Below are positions 12,625 to 23,700 of a DNA stretch of 64,000 nt, one piece after another; position 1 is the stretch's first letter; every line of letters starts with the position of its first letter. A program made the translations under genes and the position numbers. Source of the stretch: Panulirus ornatus (taxonomy: Eukaryota; Arthropoda; Malacostraca; Decapoda; Palinuridae); contig NC_092262.1 in assembly GCF_036320965.1 (NCBI RefSeq), forward strand, positions 8,508,572-8,572,571, given 5' to 3'. A model generated the notes under the pieces. The model did not search any database. It saw only the letters and a list, made by a program, of their open reading frames with translations, and was not told the origin of the DNA.

Positions 12625-12699
12625 CTATGCATCAGCACTGAACCTGAAGGCAGGGATTCGTGCGAGGACTGAGGTGGAGGTATCATCATGGTGCGCAGC
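12625..12699 (-). CDS. candidate last exon (M), frame uncertain
   Basis: A good acceptor (TTTCTCTCCCACAG) lies just above 12699. In phase 0 it reads AAHHDDTSTSVLARIPAFRF and stops at TAG 12625-12627. In phase 2 it stays open longer (starting LRTMMIPPPQSSHESLPSGS) and runs on past 12625. The phase-2 reading would follow exon L read in phase 1 through a CAG/GTATTC donor. Both are possible, and transcript data would decide. Confidence 0.3.
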   Translation of the reverse strand, partial: AAHHDDTSTSVLARIPAFRFSADA

Positions 12700-12966
12700 C
12701 TGTGGGAGAGAAAGGAATCAAGTTAATTGTAAAATGTAAGTTTAAAACTTTGGCTGTAATATGAACTAAATTGTAACCTCATTTGATTTACTAAACTTTA
12801 ATACTTTTCTATAATACTATAAAAAGCCCTCTTGACTTAAGCCAAGTCATATGGGAAGAAATTATAAGTACATACAAATTTCAGCGCCACAAATGGTTAC
12901 TTCTGGTGAACAAAGAAAATATTATACAAATTGCTAAACTAGTGGTATCCTCACAGGAATCATTAG

Positions 12967-13077
12967 TCACAGAATCGTAGCTGAAATTCCTGTGATGCTT
13001 GGGCTGTCAGCACCAAGAATACCTGCTACTGCATGTGACAGGATCAAGCAGAGGCTTATCATGTAGTGGACCACCAC
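12967..13077 (-). CDS. candidate 3' exon (L) of the EAR-repeat gene
   Basis: The acceptor ATTTTTACAG precedes 13077. Following exon N (phase 0) it reads VVVHYMISLCLILSHAVAGI and stops at TGA 12967-12969. That is a C-terminal hydrophobic segment of about 20 residues, such as a membrane anchor or GPI signal. The same stretch also looks like a signal peptide beginning at its internal Met (MISLCLILSHAVAG), and in another phase it reads GGPLHDKPLLDPVTCSSR. The phase-0 reading is the only one that joins directly to N. Confidence 0.4.
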   Translation of the reverse strand: MVVHYMISLCLILSHAVAGILGADSPSITGISATIL

Positions 13078-13810
13078 CTGTAAAAATACATACAGCAATT
13101 AAGACAAATTCACAAGCATTTTATGGCAATAACTTAGCCTAGCCTATGCAAGTCTTTTTCATACAACTTAGCTTATGCCTATCCTATTTCACACTGAGAC
13201 TGTGAAACTTGTCTTATTTCCATTTTTGCTCCATAAAGAGCAACCTACTGGTCCTCCACTCTGGAAAGTGTTATCTGTTAGCCTCTTACAAAATGGGTAT
13301 AGTTTCATAAGTTACTTATCTGTTTTACAGAAGAGCCTCTTATGAGTAGCAATCTTATTCTTTCCTGAGGATATAATGTTGTGATACCTCTTCTGAACCT
13401 GTTGTTCCACAGTTCTTGAAAAGCAGGGGAAAGCTGCATTTATCTGCTGTTTAATGCTCGACCATGTTTCCACTTTTGTTCTGGAATTAACCCCATCAGA
13501 GAATCCCCTGGTGACCTTCACCACTACCACCATTACCCCTACTGTGTCTCCAATGCTATCACCAACATCGTTCAGTCTCCACCCACTGAACCATACCGTC
13601 CTAAGATGGCGGAGATTTACGTGTATCAAACTTCAATAAGATCCTGGTGTCAAAATAACCCAGTGTGGCCCTAATCTGGAGGCGTATCCCTTGTGGAGTG
13701 AAGCAATGGTGGAGGGTGGTCACCTTGGTGAAGGAGGGAGGGAGGGTGGCATTGGTGGAGGGTGGAGACCTTGGTGAAGGAATGAGAGAGGGAGGGAGAG
13801 GGCAATGTGA
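13078..13810. other. intron; no element recognised
   Basis: Intronic by position. A plus-strand open frame at 13454-13639 and a purine-rich GGAGGGAGGG block at 13720-13810 show no homology I recognise. Confidence 0.4.
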
Positions 13811-13814
13811 GGAA

Positions 13815-14058
13815 GTGCTGGAGGATGGCATCTCAGAGGAAAAATGGGTATGTTTGAAGGAAAAGTGGTTCCAACAATGTTATATGGTTGCGAGACGTGG
13901 GCTGTAGGTCGAGTTGTGCGGAGGAGGGTGGATGTGTTGGAAATGAAATGTTTGAGGACAATATGTGTTGTGAGGTGGCTTGATGGAGGATGGCATTGGT
14001 GGAATGACTTGGTATACCAGGGTCGACGTGCTGTCAATGGATTGAACCTGGGCATGTA
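13815..14058 (+). pseudogene. short LINE C-terminal fragment
   Basis: Matches the LINE C-terminal region: VVPTMLYGCETWAVGRVVRR and RRVDVLEMKCLRTICVVRW (13844-13980). It then jumps by deletion to WNDLVYQGRRAVNGLNLGM and the stop at 14057. Both ends are truncated. It lies antisense in the intron between exons N and L. Confidence 0.85.
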
Positions 14059-14144
14059 GTTAGGAATTAGTTTCATTAAAGGAGAGACTAAGGTAAATTT
14101 ACTGGTACTGACATTTTTCTATTTTTCCAGAACATTCAACTTAC

Positions 14145-14310
14145 CTCAGGATGGTGATATTCATATACATACCACTTGGCTTCAGCACTGGAAACAAGGA
14201 GCAAATAAAGGCTGTTATCCACATTGAAGCACTGCCTGGTCAACCACTCCATAAGCAGTCAAATGTTGGAACATTTCAAAATTCTTCGTCACTTTATTGT
14301 ATTGGTATAC
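14145..14310 (-). CDS. exon N: EAR/EPTP-like repeat, frameshifted
   Basis: Acceptor CCAATTTTCAG lies above 14310 and donor GTAAGTTG below 14145. It joins exon K in phase 0 and first reads VYQYNKVTKNFEMFQHLTAY followed by GVVDQAVL. One extra base at 14226 then shifts the frame; after it the reading continues NVDNSLYLLLVSSAEAKWYV and YEYHHPE to a phase-0 donor. The pattern VYxYN-F-x-x-x-Q-x-L-x-T-x-G-x-x-D, then a hydrophobic strand with YLLLV, is typical of an EAR repeat. 166 nt is 55 codons plus one base, which supports a single-base insertion or sequence error. Confidence 0.6.
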
Positions 14311-15355
14311 CTGAAAATTGGAATTTTTAAGTATTCACATATTGCAATGGTTTTCAACTTTCGTGCACATACAGATTCCCTTACATCATTTTGTAAAATG
14401 CAAAAAACCTCTGGTCAGTAAGGATGGATGATGAATTTGGCCATCTTTTTTAATATAAAAGTTTTAGGAAAAAATAAGGCAAAATTCTTCAGTAACCAAT
14501 ACAATACTGTCAATAGGTTTGTAAGTAGGCAACAATGTGTATTGTAAATATCCGCAACTAAATTTTATAAATGGAACCAACATTCTTGAACAAAACTAAA
14601 GTATTTTTTGTAACAAGCTTTTTTTTATGAACTTAATCTCTGCCCAGCTGAGAGCTTTTAAGGCCAAAAAGGCTAAGCAATTCCTACATGTCTCAAGGGA
14701 AGGTTTTCTAATTAGGAGCAAAGTCCTACACAAGATACTATATTTGCACCATGATTGCAACTTTATGTACCCTTGTTTTCCCAAACAAACTATTTGCAGA
14801 TTATTAGGTAAACTACAGGTAAAGTCATCATGACAAGTTTACAGACTTTTTAAGTACAAGACAATACCATATCCACGCAAGTTTTTGCTAAACTTTAGTA
14901 AAGAAACAATGTACAATCACAGCATAAATTGCTTTTACCCTGGGTGCAGTTGATATCAAATTGAATTCAACCTCTGCTCTCCTCTCAGTAGGGTTAAGTG
15001 GTCATTCATTATGGCAAGAGACTGGTATAGTGTCACTGATGGCTCCACACATTCCCATACGAGGAATGCAATACGAGACTAGTTGCAAAGGCTTTCTTCA
15101 GGATTTTTCTCCAGTTTGTCATATTGACACCTTAGAATTAAAAGTAATTTACAGTCTGATTGTACAATTTAACTAGTATAAAGGCATACTTGTCCAAATA
15201 AGAGGCAAGTGCAAAGAATTTAATATCCTTTGTCATAAAGTATGTTAAAATATGCTTTAGATATTCATTACCACATGAAAATAAATTGGTGACTGTGACT
15301 TCAGAATTTCATTTGTATGCCCTAACACTACTAGGAACAAAGAAAAAGAACTTAC
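14311..15355. other. intron; nothing recognised
   Basis: AT-rich intron between exons K and N. Open segments at 14596-14833 (both strands) and 14961-15176 (+) show no recognisable homology. Confidence 0.4.
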
Positions 15356-15514
15356 CAAGACTCCTGCTGTGTACTTTACATTGTCTTCAAAGTGGGGATG
15401 GTCTGCAACCTTAAGCTGAGCTAACGTACAGAAACTTTCCTTGATTGGAAGGTTGGATGTCATGAACATCCCAGAGGTGGTGTGGTCTGCCACATAGTCT
15501 GCCACTACAGTAAA
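15356..15514 (-). CDS. exon K: EAR-like region
   Basis: A 159-nt exon in phase 0-0, with acceptor TTCTTCTTAACAG and donor GTAAGTTC. It reads FTVVADYVADHTTSGMFMTS, NLPIKESFCTLAQLKVADHP and HFEDNVKYTAGVL. The FxVVADY strand and the following F-x-x-x-A-Q-L core resemble EAR repeats (YLVVAD...F..Q). Joined to exon N it gives GVLVYQYN, a plausible repeat border. No stops or shifts. Confidence 0.65.
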
Positions 15515-15784
15515 CTGTTAAGAAGAATACATGACGTACACAATACGAAAAAATATATATCGTTTATGTACACAATTTCTCCACACTCTGAGGCAGCATC
15601 AGGAACAGAGGAAAAATGGCCCCATTTGCTTATTGTCCTTATTCACAGTTAAGCCTCTCATCTTTTCACAGTTTCTCCTAACAGCTTCACATACCCTTAT
15701 CCAGCCTGTTGACTGCATGTCCATCTCTTACATCTCGCTCCATCCTTCCAACTTGTCCTTGTTCTTGCTCTTCCTCCCTCCATT

Positions 15785-15985
15785 TCCATATATGTACATA
15801 TATGAATATGTACATATATGTACGTCTGTGTATGTATATGTTGAAATGTACATGTATGTATATGTGCGTGTATGGGCGTTCATGTATTATATGTGTATGA
15901 GGGTGGGTTGGACTTCCTCGTCTGTTTCCTTGCACTACCTCGCTAATGCGGGAGACAGCAACAAAGTATGATTAAAAAAAATAAA
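15785..15985 (+). mobile_element. LINE 3'-tail fragment
   Basis: TA/GT-rich LINE 3' UTR followed by the family terminus (GTCTGTTTCCTTGCACTACC, then GCTAATGCGGGAGACAGC) and an A-rich end at about 15975. It faces the next fragment tail to tail. Confidence 0.8.
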
Positions 15986-16002
15986 TATTTCATATATTTA
16001 TT

Positions 16003-16215
16003 AAACTTTGTCGCTGTCTCCCGCGTTAGCGAGGTAGCACAAGGAAACAGACAAAAGAATGGCCCAACCCACCCACATACACATGCATATACATAAATGC
16101 CCACACACCCACATATACATACCTATACATTTCAATGTATATAAACATATACATACATACACATGTACATACTCATACTTTCTGCCTTCATCCATTGCCA
16201 CTGCCACCCCACCAA
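16003..16215 (-). mobile_element. LINE 3'-tail fragment, inverted
   Basis: The minus-strand form of the same tail (GTCTCCCGCGTTAGCGAGGT, then AGGAAACAGAC) extending into CA/TA-rich 3' UTR. With the preceding fragment it makes an inverted repeat of about 430 bp within the J'-K intron. Confidence 0.8.
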
Positions 16216-16564
16216 GTCTAAATGAATAACAGGCCAGTGAAAAAAGAAAGTTGGGAGGATATTGTTATCCAAGTCTAAATGACTTTTTGAAGAATGAAAA
16301 TGCAGAGGATGGACAAGACATTATATCCAAGGGCAAGGCTGTTTACAACCACAGAAGGTACTTGCAATGCTCTTTTGCAATCCCATTAGGTAAAATGTCT
16401 AATGAAAAAAAGTTAGTTTATGGAAACAATTGTAGTGATGTGAAAGCATGGAAGAATCAAGATGCACTAGAGCACAGGTTTAAGAGAAGTGTTCTACCCC
16501 CTTTTGCTGAGGATAGTATAAACTCCATTATATAAAAAATAGCTTTTAAAAACCTCAACTACAA

Positions 16565-16860
16565 GTAGACTACTGGCATTCTGTCCAGAAACATGCATCT
16601 CTCCTTGTCATATACAACACTTGACTCGCATAGATCATTATTCGTAACCGATTTTCCTGCCGAGCACCATTCAATAGCCTTGACTTTTGGCAAATTGGCG
16701 GAAGCAACAGATGGTAGCAGTATGTAGGAACATTTAGGCTGGAGCATTAGGTAATAGTAATAATAAGGAACATTAGGTAGAAGCCCTCTACGTGGCCTGT
16801 TAAGGGTGAAGCAATAGAGGCTATGAAGTGGCACTGGAGTTCCCTAGATATGGAGAGACT
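16565..16860. repeat. dispersed repeat R1, copy a
   Basis: Similar to 17460-17628: both contain TAGACTNCTGG(C/T)ATTCTGTCC, then CATCTCTCCTTGT, a middle block, and GGAGCATTAGGT. Probably a SINE-like family; I do not recognise it. No coding content. Confidence 0.6.
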
Positions 16861-16914
16861 ACTGCCATGGACACCCATTTAAGGGAGTTCCACTTTACAT
16901 TTAAAAGGCCAAGC

Positions 16915-17005
16915 GAGTGCTTTGACAGTTGCTGAAAGAGGAGTGGTAATTGGGAATACTGGATTCAATAAGCTGCACATGGGCAAGAGTATACATGTGA
17001 GGGAC
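16915..17005 (+). pseudogene. LINE endonuclease relic
   Basis: About 90 bp resembling the end of the LINE endonuclease (TGCTGAAAGAGGAGTGGTAA, then TTGGGAATAC, then an ATACATGTGA region). Heavily decayed, with both ends lost. Confidence 0.45.
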
Positions 17006-17290
17006 TGAGCATTAACATGCATAATTGGCCTGTTGCAATTCACTGGCTTGCACAGAAAAGGTTCTTATATGCAAGTACGTTAAAGGGAGTGGCAGATGGA
17101 ATGCCATTTTTTGGTGAAGTAATGTGTGAAAGTCTGTAATGAACAAATGAAGAAAAAAGTCTAAAATAAAGTAGCAAGAGGAAGAGGGTTTAGAAAAGTG
17201 GCTTGTTGTGCTGCAATACCTAGAGAAATTAAAAAATGGCACACACATAAGCTAAATAAAACCAGGGCATTGAAAGGTTTAAATACTTAC

Positions 17291-17349
17291 ATAGACAAAT
17301 GATGTGTATGGCATGTGAAAGATGGGATAAAGAAGTGATACTCCTGATC
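17291..17349 (-). CDS. exon J' (59 nt)
   Basis: A short exon with donor GTAAGTATTT and acceptor ...GTGGGTAG. Its phase 1 start fits the end of exon J and its phase 0 end fits exon K. It reads (G)SGVSLLYPIFHMPYTSFVY. The acceptor has a poor pyrimidine tract, so the call rests mainly on phase and on the sensible junctions GDVHG-SGVSLL and TSFVY-FTVVADY. Confidence 0.5.
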
Positions 17350-17459
17350 CTACCCACCTAGGTATCATGAGGATTAGTGATAACTGCATACTGAGCCAGC
17401 ACTTTAGTGGTTGTCAAGCTGCACTCCTCCGATCCAGACAGCCGTCTTTCTTTCTGTCT

Positions 17460-17628
17460 CAGCCATATGTAGACTGCTGGTATTCTGTCCACAAGCATAC
17501 AATCTCTCCTTGTTACACACAAAATTTTACTCATGCTACTCATTCATCAAACCCGAGATTTTCCTATGGTGAGAGCTATGCTGTAGCCCACCCTTTCAGC
17601 AAAATGGTAGGAGCAACAGACAGGAGCA
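17460..17628. repeat. dispersed repeat R1, copy b
   Basis: Second copy of R1. It ends GGAGCATTAGG and passes directly into the (TTAGG)n array, so the repeat seems to have seeded or accompanied the array. Confidence 0.6.
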
Positions 17629-17715
17629 TTAGGTTAGGTTAGGTTAGGTTAGGTTAGGTTAGGTTAGGTTAGGTTAGGCTAGGCTAGGCTAGGCTAGGCT
17701 AGGCTAGGTTAGGCT
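17629..17715. repeat. interstitial (TTAGG)n/(CTAGG)n array
   Basis: About ten TTAGG units (17629-17678), then about six CTAGG variant units, then TTAGG and CTACC. TTAGG is the telomere repeat of most arthropods. It lies in the intron just below the donor of exon J. Confidence 0.95.
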
Positions 17716-17747
17716 ACCTTAAAATTTCAAGAATCGACTCAACATAC

Positions 17748-17928
17748 CATGAACATCTCCAGTAAACCTGAGACCCACACCTTCTGTACTAGTGGCATCC
17801 TGATCCACTAACACAAGATTATCAACTGCAGCCTCCACACCCAAGCTATTCAGAGATTCCACAGTCAGATCAGAATTTAACAGATCCAAAGATGTCATAA
17901 CCTTCTTTTTTTTCAAATGTCAAATACC
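17748..17928 (-). CDS. exon J: NGxD-repeat region, one-base shift at A8
   Basis: Acceptor CTATTTTAG, donor GTATGTTG. Joined to exon I in phase 1 it reads GYLTFEKK and then meets a run of eight A (T8 at 17906-17913 on the plus strand). In the entering frame it soon stops. If the run is counted one base shorter, the reading goes on VMTSLDLLNSDLTVESLNSL, GVEAAVDNLVLVDQDATSTE, GVGLRFTGDVH to a phase-1 donor. The shift is a genuine lesion or a homopolymer sequencing error. Confidence 0.6.
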
Positions 17929-18052
17929 CTAAAATAGGGAAAAAAATATATTTAATTCTACACTAGCCTCAAAGATCAAAGAATTGCATGGCATTATATC
18001 ACTATATGCATACAATTATAATCAACAAGCAGTCTTCAACACTGGATCTTAC

Positions 18053-18164
18053 CTGTATGAGGGATATTCTTATCAAGTCGCATGAGGTCAGTGGCAATAT
18101 CAAGACCATTCAATCTGCCCTTCAAGTCTAAATTTCCAATAACACCCACTTTACCACCAAAATC
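18053..18164 (-). CDS. exon I: NGxD-repeat region
   Basis: A 112-nt exon with acceptor GAATACTTTCAG and donor GTAAGATCC. Phase 0 start, phase 1 end. It reads DFGGKVGVIGNLDLKGRLNG, LDIATDLMRLDKNIPHT. It contains the repeat core GNLDLKGRLNGLDI, with LNGLD matching the NGxD motif of exons B, C and E. No lesions. Confidence 0.75.
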
Positions 18165-19215
18165 CTGAAAGTATTCACCATCCATACCACAAACTCTGAT
18201 GCTTGTGATTCGAATTCAATAACAGCTGTACACACATTTGCATTTAGATCCATATGGAAGAAGTTGAACATCTTTTGATGTTTTCTTGTACAATACAGAT
18301 TTCCTGAACAAACATTTCAAATGGGCATCCTAGTCTGAGGGGCAGGTCAGTACAGGATCTCTTGTTTACTCAGTTTAGAAATTGAAAATTATGTTATCAA
18401 AGGAATAACAGGTACTTGCAATGCCTACTGTCCCACCAAAAGTTAAGATATGCTAAAAAGGTACATCATGGTATTTGTATTCACCTATATGTTATTTTGA
18501 ACTTTATTATTCAACAACCTCGACTTAGTCCTTCCAAAATACATTCATCCTAGGTAATATGCAAGTTCATCCATGCGCCCCCAAATCTCATTTGTTCATT
18601 ACCTCCAGGGTACTCATGGTGAAAATATAAACCTTAGATTCTAACGTGTACTGTTCAAAAGTTACTGTGGTAATACTAAAAGAAACAGAAACTGGTGATA
18701 ATGTCCTGCATACACTTTTGTAATTGTCCACATCATAATGCTCATGTTTGAGGACGAGTTTAGGGAAAATATTGAAAACAAAGAGGAAACCATAATAAGC
18801 TACAAAAGAAAAATGTCATAGTTGAACATATTCCTTAGGAACAAAATTAGAAAAATTCCATTGCCAGAGTAAGTAGTATTATATGGCAGCATGTACTATT
18901 AAGAAGCAATGTAAGCTTGCTTGTGGATAGGCAGCTGGGAATTTAGTGTATTATGCATGACAGATAGAGAATGGAAGAGTGAATAACTAAGAGCTTGCAC
19001 ATTTTAATGGACAAGTTTTTCACTTCCTCTAAAATTTGCATATACTTTTCCTTGTATTTTTTCCTTGCATTAACCTCTTTATATTTCCATTAAGGACCAA
19101 CCCTGATGTGGACTTATGTATATGAATGAAGCCTCCAGTGCAAAAAAAAATATATTTCTGTTGGCAACTTTTTATATTAACAAGATTGATCCATGAACAG
19201 ATGAAAAGCCATATT
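18165..19215. other. intron; nothing recognised
   Basis: AT-rich intron between exons H and I, with no supported feature. Confidence 0.4.
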
Positions 19216-19219
19216 TACC

Positions 19220-19700
19220 TGCATCCAATCTATAACCATCATGTACAATGTATAGAAACCATCTCCCATCTACAAACAAGCCCTAATGATCCTAATATGG
19301 TTCCCCCCACCTCTTATACCCCAATTCAGCCCACTGACATGTTGCTCCCTGTATATTATACCATTCCAATTCTTTACCCTTTACTCACTTCAGACCCTCT
19401 TAATACATTTAGGCCCCAGTAATTCTGAACTCTCACTTTATAGTTCCATCTTTTCAGTGTCCCATCCCGTTTGGAAATTCCATATCTCATGCATATCCTT
19501 TCCTCATAATCTCCATATATCCTAACTATTTCAGCACACTCTTGTTTGCTCTCATTTATACTCCGCTCTTTACAACCATAACACTTACATTATCGTTCCT
19601 TACAAGATCAATCCTCGGCACAGTGTTCTCATGCCCTTCAATTCCAACAAATCCACCTTCCATTCTCAAGTTCACAAGGTCTAAGACACTAATCCATCAT
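19220..19700 (-). pseudogene. old LINE 3' relic
   Basis: Strongly decayed minus-strand C-terminal and 3'-UTR region of an RTE relative. Order matches the younger copies: TGTATATTATACCATTCCAA (the VVY segment), then CACTTTATAGTTCCATC and CATATCTCATGCATATCC. Every frame is broken. Confidence 0.55.
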
Positions 19701-19871
19701 TATTAGGACTACTACATTTTTAAACATACCTATCACTGCAATGAAGGGAATCCCTGGTTAGAAATGTATGACAAAAACCAAGAATCTTTTCCCGTGATAC
19801 AGTCTTTGAATGTCATGCCAAACTTTTCAGCATTTAATAAGCACGATAGGTAAAGCTAATGAATTACTCAC

Positions 19872-19997
19872 GATCAGTCCAGTGATGGTTTGGTAGCCAT
19901 CCAGAGTAACTATATTCTCTTGCACTGATGAAATATCCACACTGTCATCTAGGAAACCCTCTCCCATTATAAGGTCTCCTTGCACATACACTTGACC
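19872..19997 (-). CDS. exon H: repeat region
   Basis: A 126-nt exon, phase 0-0, with acceptor CTTCATTGTTAG and donor GTGAGTAATT. It reads GQVYVQGDLIMGEGFLDDSV, DISSVQENIVTLDGYQTITG, LI. The pattern xVxGDL...DISSL..N.VTLDG.QTITG is the clearest form of this gene's repeat. No lesions. Confidence 0.8.
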
Positions 19998-20386
19998 CTA
20001 ACAATGAAGAGTATAATGTTATAAAATATAGCCCAAAATATAGATAAACTAATATATCAAATAAAGTGTTAACTTCTGAAACTTAGAGAGTGTCCAAGTA
20101 TCAGCTTTATTTCTACTCAACCATCAATACTTTTATAAGACATTAAAATTTTGTTCATGGGAGATATCTACAAAACACAAATTCCTCATACATTTCCAAG
20201 CATCTGACTTAAAGGAAAATAAATAAAAATAACATCTCATAACACGTGTGTCCATAACCTGAAGCACTAGTTCACATGGAATGAAGGAATCTCAATTTAT
20301 CATTACACCCTTTTTTCAATAAGGCAGTAAATATTTCCATTTCTCATGTTAATTTCATAGCAAATCTGTTTTATTTCATAACTCAC

Positions 20387-20483
20387 CTTAAATATGTTGT
20401 TACCAAAAACACTCGCCTGGCCAGTCTTATGAAGGTATTCACTCAATGGATAGCCATTCAATGTCTCTCCCACCACTGGGCCT
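20387..20483 (-). CDS. exon G: repeat region
   Basis: A 97-nt exon with acceptor TTTTTATTTGCAG and donor GTGAGTTATG. It enters in phase 2, completing a Glu codon begun in exon F, and ends in phase 0. It reads GPVVGETLNGYPLSEYLHKT, GQASVFGNNIFK. LNGYPLSEYL is a variant of the NGxD-L motif. No lesions. Confidence 0.75.
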
Positions 20484-20718
20484 CTGCAAATAAAAATACT
20501 GTTATAGAGAACGTACATAATATTCCTACAAAAAAATTTATCCTTCCTCTCAAGATGAACCCCAAAAGTAAGTATCAAATATGGACACAACATGGCACAT
20601 ATACCTATCCACTTTAATAGACAGCATACATAAATTCAAGAGATTGTATGACAGTATTCAAGAAATGGAAAACAAAATACTCGAGTACAGACTTTATTTA
20701 CTGTTATTATACTCACTC

Positions 20719-23700
20719 CTTGTATTTTAACTTTCTAAAAGGGGAAACAGAAGAAGGAGTCACACGAGGAGTGCTCATCCTCCTCGAAGGCTCAGATTAG
20801 GGTGTCTAAATGTGTCTGGATGTAACCAAGATGAGAAAAAAGGAGAGATAGGTAGTATGTTTGAGGAAAGGAACCTGGATGTTTTGGCTCTGAGTGAAAC
20901 GAAGCTAAAGGGTAAAGGGGAAGAGTGGTTTGGAAATGTCTTGGGAGTGAAGTCAGGGGTTAGTGAGAGGACAAGAGCAAGGGAAGGAGTAGCACTACTC
21001 GAATCAGGAGTTGTGGGAGTATGTGATAGAATGTAAAAAAGTAAATTCTCGATTGATATGGGTAAAACTGAAAGTTGATGGAGAGAGATGGGTGATTATT
21101 GATGCATATGCACCTGGGCATGAGAAGAAAGATCATGAGAGGCAAGTGTTTTGGGAGCAGCTGAATGAGTGTGTTAGTGGTTTTGATGCACGAGACCGCG
21201 TTATAGTGATGGGTGATTTGAATGCAAAGGTGAGTAATGTAGCAGTTGAGGGAATAATTGGTATACATTGGGTGTTCAGTGTTGTAAATGGAAATGGTTA
21301 AGAGCTTGTAGATTTAAGTGCTAAAAAAGGACTGGTGATTGGGAATACCTGGTTTAAAAAGCGAGATATACATAAGTATACGTATGTAAGTAGGGGAGAT
21401 GGCCAGAGAGCGTTATTAGATTACGTGTTAATTGATAAACGCACGAAAGAGAGACTTTTGGATGTTAATGTCCTGAGAGGTGCAACTGGAGGGATGTCTG
21501 ATCATTATCTTGTGGAAGCAAAGGTGAAGATTTGTGGGGGTTTTCAGAAAAGAAGAGAGAATGTTGGGGTGAAGAGAGTGGTGAGAGTAAGTGAGCTTGG
21601 GAAGGAGACTTGTATGAGGAAGTACCAGGAGAGACTGAGTACAGAATGGAAAAAGGTGAGAACAAAGGAGGTAAGGGGAGTGGGGGAGGAATGGGATGTA
21701 TTTAGGGAAGCAGTGATGGCTTGCACAAAAGATGCTTGTGGCATGAGAAGCGTGGGAGGTGGGTTGATTAGAAAAGGTAGTGAGTGGTGGGATGAAGAAG
21801 TAAGATTATTAGTGAAAGAGAAGAGAGAGGCATTTGAACGATTTTTGCAGAGAAAAAATGCAAATGAGTGGGAGAGGTATAAAAGAAAGAGGCAGGAGGT
21901 CAAGAGAAAGGTGCAAGAGGTGAAAAAGAGGGCAAATGAGAGTTGGGGTGAGAGAGTATCATTAAATTTTAGGGAGAATAAAAAGATGTTCTGGAAGGAG
22001 GTAAATAAAGTACGTAAGACAAGGGAGCAAATGGGAACTTCAGTGAAGGGGGCAAATGGGGAGGTGATAACAAGTAGTGGTGATGTGAGAAGGAGATGGA
22101 GTGAGTATTTTGAAGGTTTGTTGAATGTGTTTGAAGATAGAGTGGCAGATGTGGGGTGTCTTGGTCGAGGTGGTGTGCAAAGTGAGAGGGTTAGGGAAAA
22201 TGATTTGGTAAATAGAGAAGAGGTAGTACAAGCTTTACGGAAGATGAAAGCCGGCAAAGCAGCAGGTTTGGATGGCATTGCAGTGGAATTTATTAAAAAA
22301 GGGGGTGACTGTATTGTTGACTGGTTGGTAAGGTTATTTAATGTATGTATGACTCATGGTGAGGTGCCTGAGGATTGGCGGAATGCTTGCATAGTGCCAG
22401 TGTACAAAGGCAAAGGGGATAAGAGTGAGTGCTCAAATTACAGAGGTATAAGTTTGTTGAGTATTCCTGGTAAATTATATGGGAGGGTATTGATTGAGAG
22501 GGTGAAGGCATGTACAGAGCATCAGATTGGGGAAGAGCAGTGTGGTTTCAGAAGTGGTAGAGGATGTGTGGATCAGGTGTTTGCTTTGAAGAATGTATGC
22601 GAGAAATACTTAGAAAAGCAAATGGATTTGTATGTAGCATTTATGGATCTGGAGAAGGCATATGATAGAGTTGATAGAGATGCTCTGTGGAAGGTATTAA
22701 GAATATATGGTGTGGGAGGCAAGTTGTTAGAAGCAGTGAAAAGTTTTTATCGAGGATGTAAGACATGTGTTCGTGTAGGAAGAGAGGAAAGAGATTGGTT
22801 CTCAGTGAATGTAGGTTTGCGGCAGGGGTGTGTGATGTCTCCATGGTTGTTTAATTTGTTTATGGATGGGGTTGTTAGGGAGGTGAATGCAAGAGTTTTG
22901 GAAAGAGGGGGCAAGTATGCAGTCTGTTGTGGATGAGAGAGCTTGGGAAGTGAGTCAGTTGTTGTTCGCTGATGATACAGCGCTGGTGGCTGATTCAGGT
23001 AAGAAACTGCAGAAGCTGGTGACTGAGTTTGGTAAAGTGTGTGAAAGAAGAAAGTTAAGAGTAAATGTGAATAAGAGCAAGGTAATATATTAGGTACAGT
23101 AGGGTTGAGGGTCAAGTCAATTGGGAGGTAAGTTTGAATGGAGAAAAGCTGGAGGAAGTGAAGTGTTTTAGATATCTGGGAGTGGATCTAGCAGCGGATG
23201 GAACCATGGAAGCGGAAGTGAATCATAGGGTGGGGGAGGGGGCGAAAATTCTGGGAGCCTTGAAGAATGTTTGGAAGTCAAGAACATTATCTCGGAAAGT
23301 AAAAATGGGTATGTTTGAAGGAATAGTGGTTCCAACAATGTTGTATGGTTGCAAGGCGTGGGCTATGGATAGAGTTGTGCGCAGGAGGGTGGATGTGCTG
23401 GAAATGAGATGTTTGAGGACAATATGTGGTGTGAGGTGGTTTGATCGAGTAAGTAATGTAAGGGTGAGAGAGATGTGTGGAAATAAAAAGTGTGGTTGAG
23501 AGAGCAGAAGAGGGTGTTTTGAAATGGTTTGGTCACATGGAGAGAATGAGTGGGGAAAGATTGACCAAGAGGATATGTGTGTCAGAGGTGGAGGGAACGA
23601 GGAGAAGTGGGAGACCAAATTGGAGGTGGAAAGATGGAGTGAAAAAGATTTTGAGTGATCGGGGCCTGAACATGCAGGAGGGTGAAAGGTGTGCAAGGAA

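Noticed and set aside
16251..16535. 94-residue plus-strand frame starting MGGYCYPSLNDFLK
   Set aside because: Plausible composition, but no recognisable homology, splice context or neighbours; it lies among repeats.
17629..17715. A true chromosome end
   Set aside because: The TTAGG array is short, degenerate and flanked by gene exons on both sides, so it is interstitial.
21544..22278. Long minus-strand open frames opposite LINE RT (also at 27769-28515, 32020-32730, 41160-41768)
   Set aside because: Antisense shadows of the purine-rich LINE coding strand; the sense strand carries the RT and endonuclease motifs.
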